Source: JAPXSY01 sp034003585
GTDB taxonomy: Bacteria > Verrucomicrobiota > Kiritimatiellia > RFP12 > UBA1067
Assembly (NCBI GenBank): GCA_034003585.1
Contig: JAVEYH010000108.1
Coordinates: 1-12,022 of the forward strand
Direction of reading: 5' to 3'
DNA: 12,022 bases
Shown one piece after another: positions 1-7,951 of this stretch (its first letter is position 1; every line of letters begins with the position of its first letter). The position numbers and the translations under genes are program-made. The notes below the pieces were generated by a model. It was not told where the DNA came from and did no database searches. It saw only the letters and a list, made by a program, of their open reading frames with translations.

Positions 1-3000
1 CTCGACGGACGAACCCAGCAGGCCAAGGCCGGTGGCGCGGGCCTCCGGACCGTAGACCTTGACCAGCGCCTCGACATACAGGGGGAACTGCCAGGTCCAA
101 GCCGTGCCGTTGTGGTAGGCCGGTTTGCGGCGCGTGTCCTCATCCCCCGCATACCGGCCCTGATACGGCCGGTGCGGATCGTTCAGCGGCACCCCGTTGT
201 GGGCGACCCCCATATCCGCATCGACCGGACGGTCGGCCAGGCTCCGGATCGCGCCCGGCACCAGCAGTCCTTCGCAGGCCCGGATCACGGCGACCTCCCG
301 CCCGCGTTCCAGCAGCGCGCCGAGCGTGACGGCGAGAAGCTGGTTGGGACGCACCGTATCCTCCGGAACCGCACGGGCGGCCGGCACGCCTGCTGTCGCG
401 CGCAGGCAGTCGGCCAGCGCGCCGTCCGGCAGGGTGAACCAGCGCGCGAGCGAGACCGCGGCCCGCTCGGCCAGCGCGTTCCACTCCGCGTCAATCCTGC
501 GCGCGACAAGCCGCAGGCTCGCGATCCAGAGCGCCTGAATCTCCACGGGGTACCCTTCACGCGGCGTGCCGGCCGGATAGTTGGTGTCCATCCAGGTGAA
601 GTGCGGCGGGCTGTAGACGAGCGCGCTCTCCGGATCCATGCGGATCCCGTTGGGCGTGCCGTCGCGGATGTGCGTCAGGATCGACACCAGCACGTCACGC
701 AGCGGGCGCCGGCCGCAAGGCGCGCCCAGCACGCGCTCCGCGCCGGCCGCCTCCATCAGATCGCCCGCGGCCACGCAGAACCAGAGCGGCGCGTCCGAGG
801 TGTCGCGATTCCCCACACTCTCGCCATGGATGATGTTCGGCAACGTGCCGCGCTCTTCGAACCGGCCGAACTCGCGGAGGATCTCCAGCGCCTCCCGGTG
901 GCGCCCGTCCGCGATCAGGCCGCGCAGGACGATCAGCGTGTCGCGCCCCCAATCCAGGAACCAGGGATAGCCGGCGATCACCGTGCGCAGGGCGTCGCGC
1001 CGCACCACATAAAGCGACAGCGCCCGCGAGAGCGCCTCGGGCAGCGGCAGCGCGTCCGCCGCGTCCGCCGCCGCGTCCCGGTCCGCGCGGTTTTCCGACT
1101 CGCGCGGCGGGGCCTGCCAGGCATCCTCGCGCGCGGCGGTCAGCACCGCGCGTTGCGCGGCCTTCAGCGTCAGTTCGAACCAGCCGGGGCTGAAAAGGTC
1201 GCTATGGGCGTCGAGTCCGCGTTCCCGCTCCTCCGCGTGCTCCAGCATGTACTGCCAGACCGGCTCGGGATGAAAGGCGCCGGTGTCGGTCATGATCCCC
1301 AGCCTCTCGCTGGGTTCGGGGATGAAGCGGAAGCCTCCCGGCACGGGCTGGACAGCGGCAGGCCAGGCCGTCTCCGGGCCGACAAACGCTTTGGTCTTCT
1401 GATGGAAACTGCGCCACTCGATATCCGGCCGCAGCACCACGGTCACCTCATCCCGCGGATCGAGCCCGCCCTGCCGGTTGTGGCGCGTGACCGTGAGCCG
1501 GACGCGGTTGACGTCCGCCGCCATCTCCAGCCGGAACGTCAGGGGCACCCAGCGGCCCATGCCGCACGGCACACTGAAAACCCACTCCGCGAAGGCGCCC
1601 GCGGGATCGGCGCAAAATCCGGTCAGGCAGCGCTCGTCGATCTCCTGCGAATAGCCGCGGTAGCGCAGCCACGCGCGGCAACGCGTCCAGAAGATCCGTT
1701 TGTCCACCGGCACGCTGGCGTCCGGGTTGACCGCGAGCAGGCAGTCATATTGACTGCGCAGGCGTCCCCAGGCGGCGCGCGCGCGCGCCATGGCGCCCGC
1801 ACCGTTGGAGAGGACCGCGTGCAGATCGGGCTCCTGCCGCACCCGCACCCCGCTGACATGCGTCAGCACGCGCGCCGCGCCGGCCGGCGGCAAGATGAGC
1901 AGGGCCGACACGTCGCGCCGCACCTCTCCCGGCGTGTAGACGGTGGTGGCCAGCGACCGTTCTTCGGCGCGGGTGCCGTCCCGCGTGGCGGCGACCGGCG
2001 GCACGATCAGAAACGCACCCCAGGCGCCGCCGTCGAGCCGGATCGCCTTTTCCGCGGCCAAGGTCCGTTCGCCGGCGCGGAGCGCGGCCGCGAAGGGATG
2101 GTCCGCCCGGACGAGCAGCACATGGCCCTCGGGCACCATCACGCGGCGGCGCGTGTCTTCGGGCCATCGCCACGCGACGCGGTACGGCAGACCGCCTTCC
2201 TGATCCGCGCAGAACCCGTCCGGATCCGCGGCCAGCGCGGCCCCGAGCGCGTCCGGGTCGCCCTCGAACACCAGCCGTTTCTCCGCCGGCACGCTGCGCG
2301 CCAGCGCCTGCCGTACGCGCAGGGCCATCAGATTACGGCGGCGGCGCGCCACCGGCTCGGGCTCGCGGGCCGGCTCCCGCATCGCCTGCTCCAGCCGGGC
2401 GAGATCCCCGTCCTCGCGGGTGAGGCAGCAGACCTGGCCCGGCCGCAGCGTCAACTTGCCCGCGGCGGCTTGCGTGACGGCCTCGCCGCTGAGCAGATCC
2501 CAGGCGACCGGCGCGGCGAACTCCCCGGCGGGCCACCGCACAGTCTGTCCGTTGGCGCAATCGAGATTGACCAGCACCAGCAGCGAATGCCCGCCGGGGT
2601 CATGCCGCAGGACAGCGAGGACCGCCCCCTCGCCCTGTTGCATGGGCCGCAGCCGGACGCCGGGCCCGAAAGCGGGGTGGAGGGCCAACAGGGTGTTCAG
2701 CCGGGCGATCGCCTCCACCTGATTGTCCGGGGCGTCCCAATTCAGTCCCGACGCGCCGTGCACGTCGATCTTCTCAACGGCGAACCACTCCACGCCATTG
2801 GCCAGCCCGAAGGCGCCCTGGTGCGACAGCAGCGCGCAAAGCGCCACGCGCATGCGCGCGTAGGTCTCGCCGCGCGCGGCCAGACGGTTGTTATCATGGG
2901 TCTCTGCGAAATGGATCAGCGGGCCGCACCGCTCGGCCAGCGGGATCGCGCGCGGCAGATACCACTCCATGGCGCCGCGGTCCCCGGTCTGGAACAGCTC

Positions 3001-4128
3001 GGAATAGGCCCAGTTGAGGTTGGCGTCGGTCAGGAGCGTTTCCGTGACCTCGACCTTGCCGCCGAGTCCCTCCAGCAGGAAGACCGTGTCGGGATACTCC
3101 TCGCGCACGCGGGCCACGATGTAGGTCCAGGTCTCGGCGGGGATCATGTAGCCCGCATCACAGCGGAACCCGTCCACTCCCTGGCGGCACCAGAAGAGGA
3201 ACACCTCGGCCATGTGGGCGCGCAACCGCGGCTCGCGATAGTCCAGCTCAATCAGATCGGCCCAGACCACGCCCCACGCGCCGGGCGACCGGAACGTGCC
3301 GTCGGGTTCGCGACGGTACCAGTCGGGATGGTGCGTCTGCAGGGTGGCGGCCCAACCGGTGTGGTTTGCGGGCAGATCCATGAAGAGGGTGGCCCCGCGG
3401 CTGTGGACCGCGTCGATCAGCTCGCGGAACTGGTCGAGCGGCGTGGCGCGCCGGTCGAACTCCGCCAGCGCGGGATCGACCGACAGGAAATCGAGCGCCG
3501 CGAAGGCCGACCCGTACCGGCCCATGCGCGCATAGGTGACCGGCGTGGGGTGCACCGGCAGAAGCTGCAGGATGCGGAAGCGCATGCGGCCGGTCAGGTG
3601 GTCGAGCTGACGGATCACGTTGCGGAAAGTGCCGGAGGGCGGGATCACGGTGTACCCGCACCCGTCCAGCGCGCGCTCGTGCGCCCGCGTCCCCCCGTTG
3701 CTGGGGTTGCCGCGCAGCGCCGCGCCGAACTGCCGCACGAACGCGGCGTACGCCGTGTTGGCGCAGGCGGTGTGCGCCGGTTCGACCTTCAGCCGCAGGT
3801 TCCCGCCCTCGGGCCACTCCGGCACCTTGGAGCCGCGGGCGAAGAAACAGGCTTTGCCTTCAAACAGGCCGACCTCCGTGAGCGGGATGCGCACCGTGAA
3901 CACCCCCGGCTCCCGTTCGCGCATCGGCACATCGTGCCAATCGCGCGCCAGCACCGGTTCGCCTGATTCGGTGCAGGCGATCCGCTCCCGCCGCCGGACG
4001 CTCGCCATGCCCAGATTGGTGCGGAACACGGCCCGTCCCTTGCGCGGCGTGTCGAGCCGCAAGGTCACGTCGAGGAGATCGCCCGCCCACCGGAGAAGAA
4101 AACCGCCTGGAGCCGGATCGTGTCGCAT
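1..4128 (-). CDS. Bifunctional glycogen debranching enzyme: GH13 alpha-amylase module fused to GH133 amylo-1,6-glucosidase module (3' end beyond window)
   Basis: Predicted to remove alpha-1,6 branches from glycogen-like glucans in the cytoplasm; no signal peptide is seen. The 1376 codons present run off the left edge. Residues about 1-120 look like a beta-rich N-terminal domain. A GH13 barrel follows with all four classic regions: MDLPANH (D251, N255, H256), GFRCD (nucleophile D324), LLEG (acid/base E353) and ETHDNN (H411, D412). After a charged linker near residue 600, a GDE_N-like beta region (about 740-990, with VDKRIFWTRCRAWL near 808) leads to a GDE_C (alpha/alpha)6 barrel with GYPWFLDWGRDT (D1063), TSDAPLWF, PVEIQALW, RPNQLLAV and AYHNGTAW. 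The layout recalls eukaryotic AGL, which joins 4-alpha-glucanotransferase and 1,6-glucosidase. Two tandem ATGs exist (4131, 4128); 4128 lies 6 bases from a GGAAGG ribosome site and forms a TGATG junction with the upstream gene. Probably 50-100 residues are missing. Whether the GH13 half transfers or hydrolyses glucan is inference. Confidence 0.93.
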   Translation of the reverse strand, partial: MRHDPAPGGFLLRWAGDLLDVTLRLDTPRKGRAVFRTNLGMASVRRRERIACTESGEPVLARDWHDVPMREREPGVFTVRIPLTEVGLFEGKACFFARGSKVPEWPEGGNLRLKVEPAHTACANTAYAAFVRQFGAALRGNPSNGGTRAHERALDGCGYTVIPPSGTFRNVIRQLDHLTGRMRFRILQLLPVHPTPVTYARMGRYGSAFAALDFLSVDPALAEFDRRATPLDQFRELIDAVHSRGATLFMDLPANHTGWAATLQTHHPDWYRREPDGTFRSPGAWGVVWADLIELDYREPRLRAHMAEVFLFWCRQGVDGFRCDAGYMIPAETWTYIVARVREEYPDTVFLLEGLGGKVEVTETLLTDANLNWAYSELFQTGDRGAMEWYLPRAIPLAERCGPLIHFAETHDNNRLAARGETYARMRVALCALLSHQGAFGLANGVEWFAVEKIDVHGASGLNWDAPDNQVEAIARLNTLLALHPAFGPGVRLRPMQQGEGAVLAVLRHDPGGHSLLVLVNLDCANGQTVRWPAGEFAAPVAWDLLSGEAVTQAAAGKLTLRPGQVCCLTREDGDLARLEQAMREPAREPEPVARRRRNLMALRVRQALARSVPAEKRLVFEGDPDALGAALAADPDGFCADQEGGLPYRVAWRWPEDTRRRVMVPEGHVLLVRADHPFAAALRAGERTLAAEKAIRLDGGAWGAFLIVPPVAATRDGTRAEERSLATTVYTPGEVRRDVSALLILPPAGAARVLTHVSGVRVRQEPDLHAVLSNGAGAMARARAAWGRLRSQYDCLLAVNPDASVPVDKRIFWTRCRAWLRYRGYSQEIDERCLTGFCADPAGAFAEWVFSVPCGMGRWVPLTFRLEMAADVNRVRLTVTRHNRQGGLDPRDEVTVVLRPDIEWRSFHQKTKAFVGPETAWPAAVQPVPGGFRFIPEPSERLGIMTDTGAFHPEPVWQYMLEHAEERERGLDAHSDLFSPGWFELTLKAAQRAVLTAAREDAWQAPPRESENRADRDAAADAADALPLPEALSRALSLYVVRRDALRTVIAGYPWFLDWGRDTLIVLRGLIADGRHREALEILREFGRFEERGTLPNIIHGESVGNRDTSDAPLWFCVAAGDLMEAAGAERVLGAPCGRRPLRDVLVSILTHIRDGTPNGIRMDPESALVYSPPHFTWMDTNYPAGTPREGYPVEIQALWIASLRLVARRIDAEWNALAERAAVSLARWFTLPDGALADCLRATAGVPAARAVPEDTVRPNQLLAVTLGALLERGREVAVIRACEGLLVPGAIRSLADRPVDADMGVAHNGVPLNDPHRPYQGRYAGDEDTRRKPAYHNGTAWTWQFPLYVEALVKVYGPEARATGLGLLGSSVE

Positions 4129-4913
4129 CATACGCCTTCCGTGTGCCGCGGGGATTCGTTGGGAACGCGTGCCCTCCCCTTTGTTTTCGCCTCTTCCGCA
4201 CCTCCCGCACCGGTCAGGGAACGGATCACCTCCGCGGCGAGCAGCAGTCCCGCAACGGCGGGCACACAAGGGACGCTGCCCACCGGAGCGCGGCGTCCCG
4301 TTTGCGCGGTCTCCTCCTCCCCGGCCGCGGCGCGCGGCGGTTCGCGGGAGTAGACCACGCGGAGCGCACGCACCCCGCGCGCCTTCATCTCTCTGCGCAT
4401 CACCTTGCAGAGCGGGCAGACCGAAGTCGCGAACAGATCGGCCACCTCCAAGCGCATCGGATCGAGCTTGTTGCCTGCGCCCATGCAGCTCACGACCGGC
4501 ACGCCCGCCTCGGCCGCGCGCACGGCGAGCGTCACCTTGGCGCTCACCGTGTCGATCGCGTCCACCACGTGATCGCAGCCCGCGAACTCGATGTCCCCAG
4601 CGGTTTCCGGCAGGTAGAACAGCGCGCGCGTCTCAACCTTTGCCCGCGGGTTGATGTCCCGCACGCGCTCGGCCGCCACCTCCGTCTTCAGCCTCCCGAG
4701 CGTGCTGTGCAGGGCGAAGAGCTGGCGGTTGAGATTGGAAATGCTGATCCGGTCATGGTCCACCAGCAGGAGGTGCCCCACTCCGGCGCGGGCCAGCGCT
4801 TCGACCGCATACGAACCCACCCCGCCCAAACCGAAAACCGCCACGCGGCTGGCGTGAAGCCGTTCGATGGCCGGTTGCCCCAACAGCAGGGCCGTTCGTG
4901 AGAAAGCGTCCAT
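4128..4913 (-). CDS. tcdA: tRNA threonylcarbamoyladenosine dehydratase (TcdA/CsdL, ThiF/E1-like family)
   Basis: Family members use ATP to cyclise t6A37 to ct6A in ANN-decoding tRNAs. The 261-residue length is normal. The Rossmann nucleotide-binding motif GLGGVGS is at residues 28-34, the end of strand two gives VDHD (51-54), the E1-type SNLNRQ is at 59-64, and DAID with D121 matches the conserved aspartate of the family. Residues 163-173 (TSVCPLCKVMR) and the later GSVPCVPAVAGLLLA match the variant common in Firmicutes and other anaerobes, where CPLAKVMR is usual; here the alanine is a second cysteine. The last 25 or so residues are polar and unlike the core. The gene starts 18 bp after the upstream stop and its TGA overlaps the next gene's ATG by one base, so it is co-transcribed. 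A moderate GGACGGGA lies about 9 bases before the ATG. A generic ThiF/MoeB role is less likely, because the order and spacing of motifs fit TcdA. Confidence 0.9.
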   Translation of the reverse strand: MDAFSRTALLLGQPAIERLHASRVAVFGLGGVGSYAVEALARAGVGHLLLVDHDRISISNLNRQLFALHSTLGRLKTEVAAERVRDINPRAKVETRALFYLPETAGDIEFAGCDHVVDAIDTVSAKVTLAVRAAEAGVPVVSCMGAGNKLDPMRLEVADLFATSVCPLCKVMRREMKARGVRALRVVYSREPPRAAAGEEETAQTGRRAPVGSVPCVPAVAGLLLAAEVIRSLTGAGGAEEAKTKGRARVPNESPRHTEGV

Positions 4914-4931
4914 GCGCGGCGTCCCGTCCGG

Positions 4932-5924
4932 TTACTGGGCCGGATGCTCCTCTTCCTGCGGCGCGACTGCGGCCTCTTCCGCCTGTTCGGCGGCCCGCGC
5001 CTCCGCCTCCTCGCGGTCACGGCGCCGGATCTCATTGAGCGCGGCCTTCCGCGCCATCTCGGCAAGCTGCGCCTGCATCTTCTCCCGCGACGCCTGCTCC
5101 TCCTTCTCGCGTTGCAGGGCGCGCTCGCGGTTCCGCTCGACATACGAGGAGGATGCGGACGCCGCCGCGGGCGCGGTGCCGCCGGCGTCGCCCACCGTTC
5201 CGGTCACCGGCCGCCGCAGACGACGGGTCAGACCGGGGGGCAGGCGGCCGGTTGCCGCGNNNNNNNNNNNNNNNNNNNNNNNNNNNNNNNNNNNNNNNNN
5301 NNNNNNNNNNNNNNNNNNNNNNNNNNNNNNNNNNNNNNNNNNNNNNNNNNNNNNNNNNNCGGCCTCCCCCACTTTCCGGGCACCCGCCGACAGAGCGGGC
5401 GCGCCTGCGGTCGCGGCGGCGGAACCGGCCCCGCCGGCTGCGGGTGCGGACAGCAGTCCCTGCCCGAGTTTCAGCGTGATGGCGACCCCCTCCTTCTCGA
5501 TGGTCGCGGTCTCCAGATCATAATCGGCGTCCAACACCTTCCAGCCGTCCGCCTCGTCGCCGACCAACAGATAATGGTTGACCGGCGGTTTCTGCGAGAG
5601 GTCGGTGAATCCGATCGCGGTGCGTCCTTCGGGCGTGATGTTCACCGCCGACATGTTGACCTGTTTGGCGAGCCGTTCCTGCTCGACTTTCTCCTGCGCC
5701 GCGCTCTTCGCGCCCTCAGCGTCCAACGCCCCGGCGCCCGTTTGCGCGGCCGCCGCCCCGAACGGCATGCGGTCGAGAATCGGCTGGTAGTACTCAAACG
5801 GTTTGGGCGCGTACCGTTCGGCCGTGCCGGAAGCGGCACCCGCCAGGCAGAGGACGGCCGCCGCGAGGGCCCGCCCCCACGCGGTCCGCACCCGTTGCCG
5901 CACGCTGTCACCCGTACCGTTCAT
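4932..5924 (-). CDS. Secreted or periplasmic protein of unknown function with PilP/GspC-like domain and C-terminal coiled coil; interrupted by an assembly gap
   Basis: I do not recognise this gene. The N-terminus is a good Sec signal peptide: arginines in the first 18 residues, a hydrophobic stretch at about 19-31, and a likely cleavage after SGTA (35). YYQPILDRMPFG (45-56) resembles the short 'periplasmic anchor' motif of GspC/PilP-type proteins. Residues about 90-155 form a beta-rich block (NHYLLVGDEADGWKVLDAD...ITLKLGQG) that resembles their homology region, which hints at a pilus or type II secretion accessory; this is inference. An Ala/Gly/Pro-rich linker then runs into 100 Ns. Beyond the gap come about 110 residues, ending in a highly charged helix rich in Glu, Arg, Ala and Gln, likely coiled coil. 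Both sides of the gap are open in the same frame only if it is really 100 bases; the true length is unknown. It is the first gene of the likely operon with the dehydratase gene downstream, and it lacks a clear ribosome site. Confidence 0.7.
   Translation of the reverse strand: MNGTGDSVRQRVRTAWGRALAAAVLCLAGAASGTAERYAPKPFEYYQPILDRMPFGAAAAQTGAGALDAEGAKSAAQEKVEQERLAKQVNMSAVNITPEGRTAIGFTDLSQKPPVNHYLLVGDEADGWKVLDADYDLETATIEKEGVAITLKLGQGLLSAPAAGGAGSAAATAGAPALSAGARKVGEAXXXXXXXXXXXXXXXXXXXXXXXXXXXXXXXXXXAATGRLPPGLTRRLRRPVTGTVGDAGGTAPAAASASSSYVERNRERALQREKEEQASREKMQAQLAEMARKAALNEIRRRDREEAEARAAEQAEEAAVAPQEEEHPAQ
5260..5359. other. Assembly gap, 100 Ns
   Basis: Exactly 100 undetermined bases interrupt the secreted-protein gene. 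A round 100 is the conventional placeholder for a gap of unknown size, so the number carries no information. The flanks encode low-complexity Ala/Gly/Pro-rich sequence, which may be why assembly failed there. Confidence 0.98.
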
Positions 5925-5931
5925 GCCGGAA

Positions 5932-5937
5932 AGTATA
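5932..5937 (-). promoter_or_regulatory. Candidate -10 box (TATACT) for the secreted-protein gene, apparently leaderless
   Basis: On the minus strand TATACT is followed by only 7 bases and then the ATG at 5924, so transcription would begin at or beside the start codon. No convincing -35 is seen; the best hexamer at about 17 bases upstream is TTCGCC. There is no Shine-Dalgarno sequence in the short gap. Confidence 0.4.
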
Positions 5938-5976
5938 GCAGACCGGACCGCGGGGGCGAAAGGGGAATTCCGCCGC

Positions 5977-6005
5977 TTGCATCATCCGGGGGTTCCCTTC
6001 ATACT
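5977..6005 (+). promoter_or_regulatory. Candidate promoter (TTGCAT - 17 bp - CATACT) for the PHP gene, apparently leaderless
   Basis: TTGCAT at 5977-5982 and CATACT at 6000-6005 are 17 bases apart, and the GTG start lies 6 bases further on. Each hexamer is an imperfect match to the sigma-70 consensus (3 of 6 and 4 of 6). The geometry mirrors the divergent promoter 60-70 bp away, which raises its credibility a little. Confidence 0.35.
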
Positions 6006-6011
6006 GTTCCC

Positions 6012-6761
6012 GTGTTCCGGTTCGACCTCCATCTGCACTCCTGCCTTTCGCCCTGCGGCGACCTCGACGCGTCCCCCTCGGCCATGGCCCGCGCCGCGCG
6101 GGCCGCGGGCTTGAACGGGGTCATGCTGGCCGACCACAACTCGTCCCGCAACAGCCCGGCCATGGCCGAGGCCTGCCGCAGGGAGGGGCTCGCCTGCCTC
6201 TTCGGCCTGGAGCTGACCACCGCCGAGGAGGTCCACTGCCTCACGGTCTTCGACACCCCGGAACAGGCTGCGGCCCTGACCGGTGACGTTTACGCCGCCC
6301 TGCCCCCGCGGGTCAATGATCCGGCGGTGTTCGGAATCCAGGCGGTCGTCAACGCCGCCGAGGAGGTCGAGGAGCTGGAGTGGCGGTTGCTCAGCGCGCC
6401 GACGCGCCTCACGATCCGCGAGGCCGGCGCGCGCGTGCGGGAGCTGGGCGGCCTCTTCATCGCCGCGCATCTCGACCGGGCGGTTTTCAGCGTGACTTCG
6501 CAATTGGGCGGACTCGCGGGCGACGAGGGCTTCGACGCCGCGGAACTGAGCCGCTACGCCGACCCCGAAGTGTGGCGGGACAAACTCCTGGGCCTGCCTT
6601 TCATCCGTTCTTCCGACGCCCACCACCCCGACCGGGTCGGTGACCTGTGGACCGAGGCCGACCTTGCCGCGTTCACGACCCGCGAACTCAAGCGCGTGTT
6701 CGAGGCCCACGCCCTGCGGTGGGGCGCCCGGGCCGGACCGGCACCGGTTCCCCAGACATAA
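6012..6761 (+). CDS. PHP-domain metal-dependent phosphoesterase
   Basis: A 249-residue stand-alone PHP-domain protein, close to the usual size for this phosphoesterase group related to the DNA polymerase III PHP and histidinol phosphatase domains. Metal-ligand motifs occur in the expected order: DLHLHS (H7, H9), ADHN (D41, H42), GLE (E67) with EVHCL (H75), AAHLDR (H153) and SSDAHH (D202, H204). Acidic residues around 110-125 sit in an insertion before H153, as in PHP proteins of other anaerobes. The substrate cannot be told; family members cleave phosphoesters in nucleotides or small metabolites. The GTG at 6012 is chosen because it starts directly before the first metal motif and no in-frame ATG precedes it in the intergenic space. 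There is no Shine-Dalgarno sequence at the right distance. The last 74 bases overlap the 3' end of the convergent regulator gene. Confidence 0.88.
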   Translation: MFRFDLHLHSCLSPCGDLDASPSAMARAARAAGLNGVMLADHNSSRNSPAMAEACRREGLACLFGLELTTAEEVHCLTVFDTPEQAAALTGDVYAALPPRVNDPAVFGIQAVVNAAEEVEELEWRLLSAPTRLTIREAGARVRELGGLFIAAHLDRAVFSVTSQLGGLAGDEGFDAAELSRYADPEVWRDKLLGLPFIRSSDAHHPDRVGDLWTEADLAAFTTRELKRVFEAHALRWGARAGPAPVPQT

Positions 6762-7950
6762 GGACCGCCGCCCGGCAGGCGCTCATGGTCTGCCCCCGTT
6801 CCTCACGGAAAAGTTTCCGGAGGTGGTTGACGCTCGCAAACCCGCATTTTTTTGCGATATGGTCAAAGGGCTGCCGTGTCTGCGTGACCAAGCTCAGGAT
6901 GGTTTCCATCCTGACCCGCTTGATTTCGTCGATGACAGACCGGCCCCGTGAGCGCTCAAACCTTTTCTCCAGCCAGCGGGGGGATACCGCGACATGGTCG
7001 GCCACGTCCGAGACGCGAATGTTGAGTCCGGCGTTGATCCGGATGAATTCCAGTGCTTCGATGACGAGCTTGTCATTCACATGGATCGTCTGCGTGGACA
7101 GGCGCGAGACGACTTCCAGCGGCGGATAGGTCTTGGTTTCTTTTTGCGCGTGGCGCTTTAAGGCCCCGAACATCCGTTTGTCGAGGAGTTCGGCCGCCGC
7201 ATAGCCCGCGGCCTCAACATCCAGCCGGATGCTTGAGAGCGACGGGATGCAGGTTTCGCAGATCAGCGGGTCGTTATCCACACCCAGCACCGCCGCCTCG
7301 TACGGAACACGGATGTCGGCGGCCAGACAGGCGTCCAACACCTGCCGCGCGCGCAGGTCGTGCGCGGCGAAAATCGCGATGGGTTTGGGCAGGTTCCGAA
7401 GCCAGCGGATCAACTGTTTCCGATCCCGTTCCCACTTCCGTTGCGCGGGCAGTGGGTCGGGACAGATGTGGCAGGAGAACCCGGCTTCGGCCAATCGCTT
7501 GACGAACGACTCTTTACGCCAGCGGGACCAATTGAGCCCGCTGGGTTCGCCGACAAACGCGAAGCGCGCAAATCCTTTTTGAATGAAGAAGTCGGCTGCC
7601 AGTTGTCCGGTTGCCGTCGAGTCGCATTGAACCTGACAGGCGTGGGACAGAACATACCACGCTTCCTGCCAGTCATCGTTCCAATCGAAAATAATGGTCG
7701 GCAACCGTGCGGCGACAATGGCGTCGGCCATTTCGCGGCTATACACATTCGCAATGATTCCGGAGCCCTTCCAGAATCGGAAATCGGGGAGTTTCTGTTC
7801 AGAAACTCCGCCCGTGACAATGCTGAGTCCCCACGGTCCGTAAAGACGCACATACTCAAAAACACCCCGCATCATTCCTCGCGAAGTCTCGTGGCACGAG
7901 TCGAGCAGAAGTGCGACCTGCGGTATTTTCCTTCGCTTGTTTCTTTCCAT
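6688..7950 (-). CDS. XylR-family transcription regulator (LacI-type sugar-binding sensor plus AraC-type DNA-binding domain)
   Basis: A 420-residue cytoplasmic regulator. Unlike LacI, it has no N-terminal helix-turn-helix and begins directly with a periplasmic-binding-protein-like fold: PQVALLLDS and RGMMRGVFEYVR near the start, IFAAHDLRARQVLDACLAADIRVP and AVLGVDNDPL in the second lobe. From about residue 292 to 397 an AraC/XylS DNA-binding domain follows (DVADHVAVSPRWLEKRFE, then FDHIAKKCGFASVNHLRKLF). This order is that of E. coli XylR, a sugar-responsive activator of about 390 residues. The ATG at 7950 is preferred: the frame stays open upstream but only across the divergent promoter and the neighbouring gene, with no family-like sequence. 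Its last 24 or so codons, giving a Pro/Arg-rich tail, lie antisense to the PHP gene. It very probably controls the divergent operon; the effector is likely a sugar or related polar compound. Confidence 0.9.
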   Translation of the reverse strand: MERNKRRKIPQVALLLDSCHETSRGMMRGVFEYVRLYGPWGLSIVTGGVSEQKLPDFRFWKGSGIIANVYSREMADAIVAARLPTIIFDWNDDWQEAWYVLSHACQVQCDSTATGQLAADFFIQKGFARFAFVGEPSGLNWSRWRKESFVKRLAEAGFSCHICPDPLPAQRKWERDRKQLIRWLRNLPKPIAIFAAHDLRARQVLDACLAADIRVPYEAAVLGVDNDPLICETCIPSLSSIRLDVEAAGYAAAELLDKRMFGALKRHAQKETKTYPPLEVVSRLSTQTIHVNDKLVIEALEFIRINAGLNIRVSDVADHVAVSPRWLEKRFERSRGRSVIDEIKRVRMETILSLVTQTRQPFDHIAKKCGFASVNHLRKLFREERGQTMSACRAAVLMSGEPVPVRPGRPTAGRGPRTRA

Positions 7951-7951
7951 A

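Noticed and set aside
3313..3320. Another copy of the operator octamer ACGGTACC
   Set aside because: It lies inside the debranching-enzyme coding sequence, unpaired and away from any promoter; one such match in 12 kb is compatible with chance.
112..3966. A 1284-codon open frame on the plus strand
   Set aside because: It is in exact antisense register with the debranching-enzyme gene and stays open because that GC-rich gene lacks TTA, CTA and TCA codons. Its product is Arg/His/Pro-rich with no recognisable domain, whereas the minus strand shows all GH13 and GH133 motifs.
3620..4654. A 344-codon plus-strand frame
   Set aside because: Composition is Arg/Pro/Ser-rich, and it covers the well-supported debranching-enzyme and dehydratase genes in antisense.
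5847..5924. Lipoprotein signal on the secreted protein (Cys26)
   Set aside because: The residues before the cysteine (AVL) do not fit a lipobox, and a better Sec cleavage site follows at residue 35.
4944..6011. A 5' extension of the PHP gene through the gap region
   Set aside because: It lies antisense to the secreted-protein gene and crosses the Ns. PHP homology begins at the GTG at 6012, directly after a candidate promoter.
6762..6850. A terminator between the convergent PHP and regulator genes
   Set aside because: The genes overlap, and I saw no GC-rich hairpin followed by a T-run on either strand; the short T-run near 6847 lies inside the regulator gene without a stem before it.
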